Source: DATLXH01 sp035576005
Lineage (GTDB): Bacteria > Acidobacteriota > Thermoanaerobaculia > Gp7-AA8
Assembly (NCBI GenBank): GCA_035576005.1
Contig: DATLXH010000179.1
Coordinates: forward strand, 1-64,000
DNA length: 64,000 nucleotides
Direction: 5' to 3'
Below the pieces are notes generated by a model, which was given only the letters and a program-made list of their open reading frames with translations, was not told the origin of the DNA and did not search any database. The position numbers and the translations under genes were made by a program. Below, piece by piece: positions 18,441 through 27,395 of this stretch. The first letter of the stretch is position 1; each line of letters begins with the position of its first letter.

Positions 18441-19292
18441 TCAGTTGCTCTCGACCCAGGCTCGGAGCCAGGCGATTTCTTCGCGAAGGCGGCCGACATC
18501 CTCTCCCTGCGGATTGAGGCGAATGTATCTTTCGAGAGTGGCGATGCCATCGCGATACTGATGAAGCTGAATTGCCATGATGCCTCGGTCGCGCAATTCG
18601 AATGGATCGTCCTCATCGAGCAGTAGAAGCCTGTCCGCCGAGGCAGCCGCGCGATGAAGGTCATGTCGGGCGAGGAAGCCTGACTTGAGTTGCGAGAGGA
18701 CGCGGGCAAGAACGTCCTTATTCGAGCAGGAGCGAAGATGATGTTCGCGAAGCTGAACGCCGCCCCCATACACCTGGTCGAGAATTTTCTGGCACTCCGC
18801 CGTCGTGAGGACGGCTCCTGAGTCGTAGGGATCGACGAGCAGCTCACCCCATGGTCCCTTGACCTTGACGAGAAACCTTCCGGGGAGCGATACGCCCGAA
18901 ACCGAGAGCCCGAGACGACGTGAGATCTCAATATAAACGATTGATAGAGCGATGGGTACGCCCGCATGGAGATCGAGGACTTGATTGAGAAAGGTCAGTC
19001 TGGGATCGAATTGCGCCGGCTCTTCTCCGCAGAAACCTTCTTCGAGAAACAGGAGTCGATTGATCTCACTCAGCAGACGTTCGAGGTCGTTGGTTCCTTC
19101 GACGCGCTGCCTGACACTCTCACACCAGCGATCGACCTGAGCAAGATACTGGGCGACATCGAGGGAGGGGTATTCCTCGAGAGCGATGACCAGAGCCGCT
19201 TCCATCAGACCGAGACGCGCGTCGTCTCGTTGAACGATCTGCGAAAACCGTTGGCGCGCCAGCGTGGGATGCGTATAAAGCCTTCCATCCAT
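18441..19292 (-). CDS. SirB1-family transglutaminase-like/TPR protein
   Basis: A 283-residue protein of the SirB1 family. The N-terminal transglutaminase-like domain has the family core FLNQVLDLHAGVPIALSIVYIEISRRLGL, SLPGRFLVKV and LLVDPYDSGAVLT. C-terminal TPR helices run from about 200 (KDVLARVLSQLKSGFLARHDLHRAAASADRLLLLDEDDPFELRDRGIM). The family's biochemical role is poorly defined; it is often linked to regulation or protein turnover. The Cys-His-Asp triad of true transglutaminases is not evident here. It may be co-transcribed with the hypothetical gene 150 bp downstream. Confidence 0.85.
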   Translation of the reverse strand: MDGRLYTHPTLARQRFSQIVQRDDARLGLMEAALVIALEEYPSLDVAQYLAQVDRWCESVRQRVEGTNDLERLLSEINRLLFLEEGFCGEEPAQFDPRLTFLNQVLDLHAGVPIALSIVYIEISRRLGLSVSGVSLPGRFLVKVKGPWGELLVDPYDSGAVLTTAECQKILDQVYGGGVQLREHHLRSCSNKDVLARVLSQLKSGFLARHDLHRAAASADRLLLLDEDDPFELRDRGIMAIQLHQYRDGIATLERYIRLNPQGEDVGRLREEIAWLRAWVESN

Positions 19293-19449
19293 ACCCTGCC
19301 TCCCCCTCGCTCTGCAGATGATGCGCTGCCGCAGGTTGCTGGTCCGTTTTTTATTTTACGCGCATTTCGAATCAAGCGAGCGGGAGGAGGATGGCCACTC
19401 CCTGCAGGGGCACGGCTCCGTGCCGCGCGGAAAGAAACGACACACCGCT

Positions 19450-19884
19450 TCAGCTCTTCTGGAAGTCTTCGATTTTTCTTCGGAGATCGTCGGGGATCGT
19501 CATCTTGCGTCCTTCTTTCCAGGAAAAGTAGACGACGACGACTTTGCCTGTCGCCGCGATGCCTTCCGCGCTTCGAACTTCGTACACAAAGTCGAAGGAC
19601 GACCCACGCATCGCGTCGATCCTGACGCACAACTCGATCTCGTTCATCATGCCGAGTTGCTTACGGAAGTCGCACTCCGCACGGGCGACGATGAATGCCA
19701 GGTCGTGGGGCGAGTCACTCCCGGCCAGCTCCATCCAGTACTTCGTCCGCGCCCACTCGAAGAAGGAAAAGTAGACGGCATTGTTGACGTGACCCATCGC
19801 ATCGAGGTCGCGCCACGTCACCTGATACGGCACAACGTACCAACCGTCGCGCCATCCACTTACCGCTGGTGCTGGCGCGGTCAT
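19450..19884 (-). CDS. Acyl-CoA thioesterase, 4HBT hotdog family
   Basis: A 144-residue hotdog-fold thioesterase. The diagnostic region is VTWRDLDAMGHVNNAVYFSFFEWARTKYW, with the catalytic Asp in LDAMGHVNN as in YbgC/4-hydroxybenzoyl-CoA thioesterases. A second conserved stretch is FIVARAECDFRKQLGMMNEIELCVRID. It should hydrolyse a short- or medium-chain acyl-CoA; the substrate is unknown. An HMG-CoA lyase gene lies 86 bp upstream on the same strand, so a role with branched-chain or fatty acyl-CoA turnover is possible. Confidence 0.9.
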   Translation of the reverse strand: MTAPAPAVSGWRDGWYVVPYQVTWRDLDAMGHVNNAVYFSFFEWARTKYWMELAGSDSPHDLAFIVARAECDFRKQLGMMNEIELCVRIDAMRGSSFDFVYEVRSAEGIAATGKVVVVYFSWKEGRKMTIPDDLRRKIEDFQKS

Positions 19885-19970
19885 GGAGTCACAGCACCGG
19901 AAGCGAAGCGACGCTCAATCACTTCGGAAAGATGACGAATGAAATGTCTCCTGCCATTCTTCACAACCGC

Positions 19971-20909
19971 TCAGTGAACCATTGCGCTCGCGTCGCGCAT
20001 CTTCACCGACCCTTTCGAGTAAGCCTGCAAGACACGGCCAGGAAGAGGGTGATCGAGATAACCCGCGATCGAATTCGACGCTCGGACGAGTCGTTCGAGA
20101 TCGACGCCAGTATCGATTCCCAGGCCATTCATGAGATAGACCAGGTCCTCGGTGGCCATGTTTCCTGACGCACCGGGAGCATACGGACATCCGCCGAGAC
20201 CACCGGCTGAGGCGTCGAAGGTCGCGATGCCCATCTCCAATGCAGCGATGGTATTCACCAGAGCCGTTCCTCGCGTGTCGTGAAAGTGCATTGCCAGTAC
20301 ACGAGAAGGAACCACTTCGAGCATCAACGAGAGCAGTCCCTGAACCTGCAGCGGCGTGCCGACTCCGATCGTGTCGCCGAGTGAGACTTCAAAGCATCCA
20401 AGGTCGAGAAGTCTCGCTGTCACTTCGAGAACTTTTTCAGGAGCAACCTCTCCTTCGTACGGACAACCAACCACGCAGGAGACATAGCCGCGTACCTTCA
20501 TCCCGCTCGCAAGGGCACGAGGGACCATGGACGAGAAGTTGTCGATCGACTCCTCAATGGTCATGTTGATGTTCCGTTTGTTGAACGTCTCCGAAGCGGC
20601 CGTAAAGATCGAAATCGATTGAACTCCAGCCTCGATCGCGCGATCCAGGCCGCGAGCGTTAGGGACCAGGACGGGAAAGTCGACCCCGGGGTCCTTTGGG
20701 ATCAGCTTGTAAACCTCGGCTGTATCCGCCATCTGAGGTACCCACTTTGGATGAACGAAGGCTCCAGCTTCGATGGTTTTCAGACCGGCATCTGAGAGCG
20801 CCGTGATGAAAGCGACTTTGGCTTCAGTCGGAATCGTGACGTTCTCATTCTGGAGTCCGTCACGCGGTCCGACTTCAACGATGTGTACTTTCTCGACAGC
20901 AAATCTCAT
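19971..20909 (-). CDS. mvaB: Hydroxymethylglutaryl-CoA lyase
   Basis: A 312-residue TIM-barrel enzyme that cleaves 3-hydroxy-3-methylglutaryl-CoA to acetyl-CoA and acetoacetate, the last step of leucine breakdown. Visible motifs are VEVGPRDGLQNE (metal Asp and catalytic Arg), KTIEAGAFVHPKWVPQMADT, the metal-binding HFHDTRGTAL, and the flexible loop with active-site Cys in GGLGGCPYAPGASGN. Full length. Its start overlaps the end of the biotin-carrier gene by 4 bp, so they are translationally coupled, fitting the 3-methylcrotonyl-CoA carboxylase branch upstream in the same pathway. Confidence 0.95.
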   Translation of the reverse strand: MRFAVEKVHIVEVGPRDGLQNENVTIPTEAKVAFITALSDAGLKTIEAGAFVHPKWVPQMADTAEVYKLIPKDPGVDFPVLVPNARGLDRAIEAGVQSISIFTAASETFNKRNINMTIEESIDNFSSMVPRALASGMKVRGYVSCVVGCPYEGEVAPEKVLEVTARLLDLGCFEVSLGDTIGVGTPLQVQGLLSLMLEVVPSRVLAMHFHDTRGTALVNTIAALEMGIATFDASAGGLGGCPYAPGASGNMATEDLVYLMNGLGIDTGVDLERLVRASNSIAGYLDHPLPGRVLQAYSKGSVKMRDASAMVH

Positions 20910-21400
20910 GGTTTCTCTTTTGGATCGATCGATATGAGGTCAACGCCGGGCTGCACCAGCTCGCCCGCCCTGCAGTGGACCGCCCGCACAGTCCCGTCGT
21001 AGGTCGCAGAGATCTGATGCTCCATCTTCATAGCCTCGAGGATCAGCAGCGGGCTTCCTTTGGTGACAACGTCTCCGGCTGTCACGAAAATTTTCAGGAC
21101 AGCACCAGGCATTGGCGCGGTCATCGAGAGCTCGTGTCCTCGCTTCCGCGCACTCCTCGACTCCCCGATCCCCGCTGTGAAGGCATCTCCTTCGTAAATG
21201 AACTGAATTACGTCGCCCTTGCGGGAAAAAGGTATCAGCGCCCTCCGTCCGTCGATTCGAAGCTCGGCAACCTCGTCCCGGATCGAAATCAATTCGATTT
21301 CGTACGTGCGCCCGTCTGACTCCACGCGAAAGCTCGAGCCTGTTTTCTCCAGCGAGAGGGTGACCTCATCGCCGTCGACGACCACCATTCTGTCGCTCAT
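20906..21400 (-). CDS. Biotin carboxyl carrier (biotinyl domain) protein
   Basis: A 164-residue carrier. The N-terminal half (about 1-85) is a small beta domain seen in acyl-CoA carboxylase subunits (EIELISIRDEVAELRIDGRR). The C-terminal biotinyl domain (about 92-160) has APMPGAVLKIFVTAGD and the biotinylation motif EAMKMEH with Lys125. It would carry CO2 between a biotin carboxylase and a carboxyltransferase, probably of an acyl-CoA carboxylase. The 4-bp overlaps with both HMG-CoA lyase and pyrE mark an operon. The biotin carboxylase is absent here; a carboxyltransferase beta subunit is at 47373-48926. Confidence 0.92.
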   Translation of the reverse strand: MSDRMVVVDGDEVTLSLEKTGSSFRVESDGRTYEIELISIRDEVAELRIDGRRALIPFSRKGDVIQFIYEGDAFTAGIGESRSARKRGHELSMTAPMPGAVLKIFVTAGDVVTKGSPLLILEAMKMEHQISATYDGTVRAVHCRAGELVQPGVDLISIDPKEKP

Positions 21401-21993
21401 CGTGGTGCGGAGAACCTGCTGCCGGGCGCATCGAGTGCGATTCCTTCGGCACAGAGTGGACAGGAAGCTTCATCGTTTGTGGCTAGATTCATCGCAAGCA
21501 GAAATGCATAGGGACGGCCAAAGGGATTGTCCTTCCCCGTGCGATTCAGGATTGACGCGAAACCCACGACCTCGACGTCGAGCTGATTCGATCGGGCCGA
21601 CTCCTCGAGAACCGTAACGGTTTCCAGAGTTGACTTGCCTGTCGTGACTACATCTTCCACGATCACGATCTGGTCCCCGTCTGTCAGGCCAAAGCCCCTT
21701 CTGAGCGACATTGCCCCGTCTTTGCGCTCGGTAAAGATCATCGGAACACCAAGCGCGTCGGCAACCGTATAGCCGATCACGAGTCCGCCCAGCGCGGGAG
21801 CGACGATTCGGGTAATGCCGCGCCCGGTTAGTTTTGCAGCCAGCTCCATCCCAATCGCACGAGCGTCGCGAGGATGCTCGAGCAGTCGCGCGCATTGAAC
21901 GTAAGCGGGGCTGTGAAGTCCCGAGGAAAGACGGAAGTGTCCCTCTAGCAAGGCTCCTGTTGATACGAGAAGGTCCTGGAGCTGCAAGGTCAT
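21397..21993 (-). CDS. pyrE: Orotate phosphoribosyltransferase
   Basis: A 198-residue enzyme converting orotate and PRPP to OMP in pyrimidine synthesis. It contains GHFRLSSGLHSPAYVQCARL, IVAPALGGLVIGYTVADALG, the mobile loop TERKDGAMSLRRGF and the PRPP-binding motif VIVEDVVTTGKSTLE. The C-terminus has CPLCAEGI, seen in a PyrE subgroup. It overlaps the BCCP gene by 4 bp, an unusual pairing of nucleotide synthesis with acyl-CoA breakdown. It is the first gene of that operon. Confidence 0.95.
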   Translation of the reverse strand: MTLQLQDLLVSTGALLEGHFRLSSGLHSPAYVQCARLLEHPRDARAIGMELAAKLTGRGITRIVAPALGGLVIGYTVADALGVPMIFTERKDGAMSLRRGFGLTDGDQIVIVEDVVTTGKSTLETVTVLEESARSNQLDVEVVGFASILNRTGKDNPFGRPYAFLLAMNLATNDEASCPLCAEGIALDAPGSRFSAPR

Positions 21994-22011
21994 GTCGATG
22001 TCCGTAGAACG

Positions 22012-23307
22012 TTACTGCGGGCTGGACATCGGCGGAAGGGGTTGGCGAAGCGCAGGAATTGCCTGGTTGAAGTCCTGGAGAAAGTCAGCGTCGGGACTGT
22101 AATAAAAGCTGCGTATGGGACAGGGGTCAACGGTTCCCTTTCCACAATTTGCTCCCACGGTTCGATGGGTGGCCGGGTCTGCCTTCCAATCGTCAGCCTT
22201 ACGGATGATATCGGCCAGCTCGTTCCGGAACTGCTTGTAGGCAGGCCCCGCCCAGACTTCGGAGATGGAGTGCTTGAAGACGTTCGCGAGATCGGAGCCC
22301 TGAAGAATGCAGCATGCCGCGACGCTCCCGCTCGAGCGAATCAACATCGAGTGCCACCCGATGATGCAGAACTCCTCGAGTTTTGGTCGCCTCTTCGCGA
22401 GTTTCCATTGGATTTTTGCCCAGATGGTTCTGAAGTCTGCTCGCATCAGAAGAGCCACTGCGCGGCCAGCGGCCCCCCATGGAGGATCGAGCGGTGCAAG
22501 CTCGGCGTACATCGTGGCCAGATGTACGCTCAGGTCCTGTTCGAAGCTGTTGATTCCACCGATGAGCTTGCTCTTGTCGAGTCGGACGAGGTTCTTGTAG
22601 AGCCCCATCATTTCGGCCGTCTCGGATTCGCTCATCTTCTGTTCGGGAGACAGGAAAGACAGTCCATTGAACATGATGGAGTCGACACCGAGATCCGAAG
22701 CGAGTGCATACATCTGAGGGATCGTCCTGAAGTTTCCTTTCCAGACCAGGAACTGGAGGGTGATCTGAGGCGTCTTCGACACAGCTGCCCGCTTTGCCTG
22801 GACAAGTCCGCGGATATTTGCCAGGACCCTGTCGAAGTTCCGAGCCGGCGATTTCATCATCGTGGACCAGGTCTCCGCGTCCGCCGTGTTGATGCTGACC
22901 GTCACCTGATCGCACACGCCTACCAGAAGATCGCTGATTTTCTGACTCAGGAGCACAGCGTTTGTCGTGAGGTTCTCGATCGGGATTCCTGAGGCTGCAA
23001 TCGCACCGATGAACTTTGCCCCTTCGCGATGAAAAAGGGGCTCGCCTCCCCCTGAAAGTCTGATCGATCGGGTGCCCGCCAGCTTGAGCTCGCCGAGGAG
23101 CTCTTCGAATCGGGTCAGGGGAAACTCATCGGTCCCGCGCAGCGCTGCAGTTGAACAGAAAAAGCATTCGATGTTGCACCGGTCGGCCGGATGGATCTCG
23201 ACATGGTACGGACCGCCGTAGGCTACGCCATCCCGAATCCCTTTGAGGATCAGTTTCTTGTCAGACCTTGTTAAGTACTTCCAGCCCAGGTCGCTCACAT
23301 TTGGCAC
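22012..23307 (-). CDS. Radical SAM protein with C-terminal cysteine cluster (SPASM-like)
   Basis: A 431-residue radical SAM enzyme. The [4Fe-4S] motif is in IHPADRCNIECFFCST (C-x3-C-x2-C), followed by the SAM-binding glycine-rich RSIRLSGGGEPLFH. A later cysteine-bearing region (FCIIGWHSMLIRSSGSVAACCIL, then ANCGKGTVDPCPI) resembles a SPASM or twitch domain that holds extra clusters. Such enzymes modify peptides, sugars or small molecules; no precursor peptide is visible. The start is a GTG at 23307. A methyltransferase gene ends 27 bp upstream, so the two probably act together. Confidence 0.88.
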   Translation of the reverse strand: MPNVSDLGWKYLTRSDKKLILKGIRDGVAYGGPYHVEIHPADRCNIECFFCSTAALRGTDEFPLTRFEELLGELKLAGTRSIRLSGGGEPLFHREGAKFIGAIAASGIPIENLTTNAVLLSQKISDLLVGVCDQVTVSINTADAETWSTMMKSPARNFDRVLANIRGLVQAKRAAVSKTPQITLQFLVWKGNFRTIPQMYALASDLGVDSIMFNGLSFLSPEQKMSESETAEMMGLYKNLVRLDKSKLIGGINSFEQDLSVHLATMYAELAPLDPPWGAAGRAVALLMRADFRTIWAKIQWKLAKRRPKLEEFCIIGWHSMLIRSSGSVAACCILQGSDLANVFKHSISEVWAGPAYKQFRNELADIIRKADDWKADPATHRTVGANCGKGTVDPCPIRSFYYSPDADFLQDFNQAIPALRQPLPPMSSPQ

Positions 23308-23334
23308 AACGCGAACACCGGTTCCCCGATTTCA

Positions 23335-24132
23335 TCAAGGTATTTCGATCGCTCGTCTCTGAAGAATGGAAAAGTCCTGAAATCCATCGAGACCCTGCTC
23401 TTTCCAAGAGATTAATGAAAAGTGACAGCTGAACAACCGTTCAATGCCGGCTCTCGAATGAAAAGCGACCTGCTCGTTGAAACGAGTGCCTTGCTTCACG
23501 AAGAAGGTCCCTTCACTCACTAATTGCTCCTGGTTGAGCGGGGTGGCGAGAACCGGATAGTTGGGGAGAGCAGAAGCGCCCAGGGTCGAGATCATCACGA
23601 ATCCACCGGGCGCGAGCACTCGGTGGATCTCCGCGCACCAGGCGCTCCGCATCTCTGGCGTAAAGTGGGTGAAGAGAGAGAACGCGAAAACAGCGTCAAA
23701 ACGAGCGGCCTCGTAGGAAAGAGGTGGATTCGTACCGTTGAGCTGGAACTTTGCAAAGCGTAAATAGCGGGAAGCCCACTCGATTGCCTCGGCGTCGATG
23801 TCGGCGCCATGAAGGTCCCAGCGTGTGTTCGAAAAATGTCTGAGCACGCGCGCGGAACCACACCCGAGGTCGAGGATTGAGGCGGGCCGTTCGGTGTCAA
23901 TGCCAACGCTTTGCAAAGCTTGCATCAGCGAGGCGGCTGAGCGTCTCCCGATTGTCAGATACTCGTTGAGGTACGGACTCATCTGAACGTTCATCAGGAG
24001 GCCAGGGGGAGGAAGCCGCGGCCAGCTCACGGATCGCACCATTCCATCCCATGCCCGCCTGCGCAGCAGGCCTATCGGATTCCTGATTCTTGTAGGCACG
24101 AGGCGGTGATACAGGCTCTTGACGCTGACCAT
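23335..24132 (-). CDS. Class I SAM-dependent methyltransferase
   Basis: A 265-residue methyltransferase with motif I ILDLGCGSARVLRHF, an acidic motif II (LHGADIDAEAIEWA), and FDAVFAFSLFTHF plus LAPGGFVMIST further on. The first 40 residues are basic and carry RIRNPIGLLRRRAWDGMVR. The substrate is unknown. It lies immediately upstream of the radical SAM gene in the same direction, consistent with a two-gene modification unit. Confidence 0.9.
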   Translation of the reverse strand: MVSVKSLYHRLVPTRIRNPIGLLRRRAWDGMVRSVSWPRLPPPGLLMNVQMSPYLNEYLTIGRRSAASLMQALQSVGIDTERPASILDLGCGSARVLRHFSNTRWDLHGADIDAEAIEWASRYLRFAKFQLNGTNPPLSYEAARFDAVFAFSLFTHFTPEMRSAWCAEIHRVLAPGGFVMISTLGASALPNYPVLATPLNQEQLVSEGTFFVKQGTRFNEQVAFHSRAGIERLFSCHFSLISWKEQGLDGFQDFSILQRRAIEIP

Positions 24133-24311
24133 GACGGCGGATCTTACAGGTAGCGCTCGTCATTCCGAGAAGGGTTAACCTCGGAGACGCGTTGAAGAAG
24201 AAGGGCCCTTCTCGGTTTCGGGTGAGCCACGAGCTGACGCAATTCATGGACGGTGTCATTAGGAGCTAGCTTACGGCGGCTCTGCGAGAATAGTGATCAG
24301 AAGGAGAAACG

Positions 24312-24758
24312 ATGCCGAAGCTGACCGAACAGATACGGAACGACCTGACAGAGTCGATCAAAGCCCGTGACGCCGCCCGCACGTCGACTCTGCGGTTGCT
24401 GCAGTCGTCGCTCAAGAACGAGCAGATCGAAAAAGGGCGGGAGCTCACTGACGAGGAAGTGCATGCCCTCATCCGCAAGGCGGTCAAGCAGAGGCAGGAT
24501 TCGATCGAGCAGTTTACGAAAGCCAGTCGGACTGAGCTCGCTGATAAAGAGAAAGCGGAGTTACCAATTCTCGAAAAGTACCTGCCCGCTCAGATGTCCG
24601 ATGAGGACGCGGAGGTGGCGATCCGCGCCATCATCGATTCGGTTGGTGCGACGTCGAAGAAAGATACAGGTAAGGTCATGAAGGAGATCATGGCACAGCA
24701 CAAGGGAGCGATCGACGGCAGGAAGGTGCAGGAGATTGTTGGGAAGCTGCTGACCTGA
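24312..24758 (+). CDS. GatB/YqeY domain protein
   Basis: A 148-residue protein of the YqeY family, related to the tRNA-binding tail of GatB (the amidotransferase that makes Gln- and Asn-tRNA). It opens MPKLTEQIRNDLTESIKARD and shows the family blocks LRLLQSSLKNEQIEKG, VRKAVKQRQDSIEQF-type sequence, LEKYLPAQMSD, and the C-terminal KDTGKVMKEIMAQHKGAIDGRKV. Its role is probably linked to tRNA metabolism but is not defined. AGAAGGAGAAACG precedes the ATG, a good ribosome-binding site. A composite repeat D follows it. Confidence 0.93.
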   Translation: MPKLTEQIRNDLTESIKARDAARTSTLRLLQSSLKNEQIEKGRELTDEEVHALIRKAVKQRQDSIEQFTKASRTELADKEKAELPILEKYLPAQMSDEDAEVAIRAIIDSVGATSKKDTGKVMKEIMAQHKGAIDGRKVQEIVGKLLT

Positions 24759-24769
24759 AGATGCTTAAG

Positions 24770-24985
24770 CTTCGAGCCGCGCGGGAGCGCGCGGTCCCTC
24801 TCCCCGGCGGGGAGAGGGAAGCGAGCGAAGCGAAGCAGGGAGAGGGGTGGGACAGTCGAGCGATTCTGTAGAAAAGGCGCAGCCTTCGTATCTCTCGCGG
24901 CCCCTCTCCCGGTCGCTGACGCGACCACCCTCTCCCCGGCGGGGAGAGGGGAATCGCTCCCTGCGGGAGCGCTTCCACCACTACG
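24770..24985. repeat. Composite palindromic repeat D, copy 2
   Basis: Between convergent yqeY and the lytic transglycosylase gene. It carries two CCCTCTCCCCGGCGGGGAGA palindromes, GCGAAGCGAAGCAGGGAGAG and TATCTCTCGCGGCCCCTCTC, the same blocks as copies 1 and 3 in a different order or orientation. Confidence 0.8.
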
Positions 24986-27395
24986 GCTCCGCGCGCATCC
25001 CGCCCACTGGGCCCGATTTGTCGTACGTCTCACCGTAACGCTGGTAACTGTTGAGCACCTTGCGCACGTAATGCTTCGTCTCATCGAAGTTGATCGAGGT
25101 GAGGAAGTAGTCGTCGCCCGCGGCGGACTGGAGCCGGCTCCACAACGCGACCTGATTTGGTCCCGCGTTGTACGCGGCCGCTGTCCTGTACGTGTTCCCT
25201 TCGAAGCGTTCGAGCAGACTCGCGATGTACTTTGCTCCGAGCTGGATGATCACGCGCGGGTCATAGAGGTCATCGGCAGAAAGCTCCATGATTCCAAGGT
25301 CACGACCGACTGAGCGCGCAGTGGTGATGATGAACTGTAGCAACCCCCGTGCTGCAGCCTCAGACTTTGCTCGCGGGTTGAAACGAGATTCTTCACGCAT
25401 GATCGAGAGGACGAGGCGAGGATCCGCCTTGTACTTTTTGGAATCTTCGACAATGAAGTCATAGAAATAACGCGGATAGAGCAGCTGCTTGATTGCCGCT
25501 GGCAGAAGGTCCGGTACGAAGTCGACCGGCACCGCTTTCATCAGCACTTCAATTGCGTAGATCGATTCTCGTGACGCCGACCCCAGGTTGAGACCCTGCG
25601 ACTGAGTAAGAGCGGATGACAGCGGGCGGAGAGGATACTTTGCCGCGATCGAATCGGTCGCCTCATCGAACAGTCCCATGGCCATGAGTTGCTCGGTCGT
25701 TCCTGATGCCGACGGAAGCGTCGGAAAGGACGCCGGCGTCAAGGTCAGGACAGCGTTGTACGCCGGGATCTGCGCGTAGATCTCGCGAAGGCGCAACAAC
25801 GCTCCGGTCGGGTCGGCCGATAGAAGGACGATATCGGTCTGGATCTCACGAGCGGCGTCGAGCTTTTTTGCGGTCAGCAGGGCCGTCACCTCGCGCTGAC
25901 GCGAGGTGATCTCGTCACGAATCCTTGCCGCCATTGCAGGCTCTCGGACACGCTGCCGCGCGAAGTAGGCAAAGTGCGTCGGTACATCGGCGCGAAGCAC
26001 TTTGAGATAAAGAAGGAAAGCCTCGCGAGGATCGCTCGCCTCGAAAGCCCTCGCTTTCCAGTACTGAATCTCGGAGGGGTCGTACTTGTCGAGGAGGACC
26101 TGCGGAATCGCTTCGAGCTCCCGGCGCGCGTCGGCCTGCCTGCCTGCAGCCACGAGTGAGGTCGCGTAGGCCAGCGACGCCTCCACTACGGCATGCTCGC
26201 TCGGGAAGAGTCGTTTCAATTGAGCGAGGTCGGAAGCGGCGTCCGCCGGACGATTCTGTTTTGCCCGCGTCCTGAGTCGCTGTGTCAACGCCGCAGAGGT
26301 AGCGGGAAACTTCCCCGGGACACCAATCGCCTGTGTCATCGCCTCCTCTGCTCCGCGATCGTTACCGAGCAGCTGCCGGCAGCGTGAGGCATGGAAGAAG
26401 AATGTGGCTTTCATCCGCGGATCGATAGATCGCTGCGACCCCTGGAGGTAGAGCGCCTCTGCTTCGCGATACTTCTCATTGCCGAAGTGACTGCGGCCGA
26501 TGGAGAAGAGGATCTCATCGTGTTTGGCCGGCAGTTTTGGAAGAGCCATCTGGAGAAGAGCGACAGCGCGATCGAAGTGCCTGTGATTGCGCGCAGTCTC
26601 CCCGAGGAGGGCCAGGTCTTCGGGGGAGAGCTTCGACAGGACATCAGCGCGGTCCAGAGTCCGCGCCACGCGGTCTGCCGAGTCGTCCATCGTTCCCGCC
26701 CGCAGAAGCTGCAACCCTCTCGGGATGGCGTCGCCCAATTTCTTCTGGCGCGCGAGCAGTTCAATCGTTCGTGAGTCGAGCTCGCGCCGTCTCGCTGCCG
26801 AGGCAGCAGGATAGATGCGTCCGGACAGAGTCGTTAGAGCCTGCAGATCTCCCTTCGAGGAAAGGTAGTCGAGCTGATGGTCGATCGTTTCGGTGCGGTA
26901 GAGCGACTTTGGATAAAGCGCGATCAATTCCTGACGGTAGCGGGCAGCCTCGGCGAGATCCTTCGCTTCAATCGCAATCTCGGAGCGGTGGAAGAGCGCC
27001 AGGTCGCGAAATGGATTTCCCGCGGCGAGAAAGGGAGTCAGCTTCTCGAGGGCCCCACTGAAGTCTTCGTCCTCCAGCCTGACGCGCGCATGAAGGTACC
27101 CCAGATTCCATTGCTTGTATTGATTGGGGAATTGAGCTTCGATCGCTTCGAGGTCGTCATCGAGCGAGCTCCATTCGTCGGCAGCCGAGAGCTCCATGAA
27201 GCGAGCCGTCCATGTGGCGGGAGGGAGCGACGTAATCGTCGGCCGCGAGGTGGGGCTCGCTGTGACAGCTCGAGGCACGCTGACGACCGGGCGTCGCCGT
27301 CGAGGCTGTCGCGAAGTGACGAAGATCGCTGCCGAAATGAGCAGAATCACGACCAGCGAGACAACTGCGGAAATTACAACGGCTTTACGCTTCAC
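24981..27395 (-). CDS. Soluble lytic murein transglycosylase (Slt-type)
   Basis: An 804-residue periplasmic or membrane-anchored enzyme that cleaves peptidoglycan glycan strands, forming 1,6-anhydromuramyl ends. One N-terminal TM/anchor (AVVISAVVSLVVILLISAAIFV) is followed by a long alpha-helical superhelix (about 60-640) of Slt type. The C-terminal lysozyme-like domain has catalytic Glu in IMREESRFNPRAKSEAAARGLLQF, with GAKYIASLL and YRTAAAYNAGPNQVALW. The start overlaps the end of the upstream membrane protein gene by 4 bp, suggesting co-translation. Confidence 0.94.
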   Translation of the reverse strand: MKRKAVVISAVVSLVVILLISAAIFVTSRQPRRRRPVVSVPRAVTASPTSRPTITSLPPATWTARFMELSAADEWSSLDDDLEAIEAQFPNQYKQWNLGYLHARVRLEDEDFSGALEKLTPFLAAGNPFRDLALFHRSEIAIEAKDLAEAARYRQELIALYPKSLYRTETIDHQLDYLSSKGDLQALTTLSGRIYPAASAARRRELDSRTIELLARQKKLGDAIPRGLQLLRAGTMDDSADRVARTLDRADVLSKLSPEDLALLGETARNHRHFDRAVALLQMALPKLPAKHDEILFSIGRSHFGNEKYREAEALYLQGSQRSIDPRMKATFFFHASRCRQLLGNDRGAEEAMTQAIGVPGKFPATSAALTQRLRTRAKQNRPADAASDLAQLKRLFPSEHAVVEASLAYATSLVAAGRQADARRELEAIPQVLLDKYDPSEIQYWKARAFEASDPREAFLLYLKVLRADVPTHFAYFARQRVREPAMAARIRDEITSRQREVTALLTAKKLDAAREIQTDIVLLSADPTGALLRLREIYAQIPAYNAVLTLTPASFPTLPSASGTTEQLMAMGLFDEATDSIAAKYPLRPLSSALTQSQGLNLGSASRESIYAIEVLMKAVPVDFVPDLLPAAIKQLLYPRYFYDFIVEDSKKYKADPRLVLSIMREESRFNPRAKSEAAARGLLQFIITTARSVGRDLGIMELSADDLYDPRVIIQLGAKYIASLLERFEGNTYRTAAAYNAGPNQVALWSRLQSAAGDDYFLTSINFDETKHYVRKVLNSYQRYGETYDKSGPVGGMRAEP

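Noticed and set aside
18290..18967. Upstream extension of the 17606-18289 gene to a 453-residue protein
   Set aside because: The extension overlaps the SirB1 gene and is serine- and arginine-rich; the GTG at 18289 has its own ribosome-binding site.
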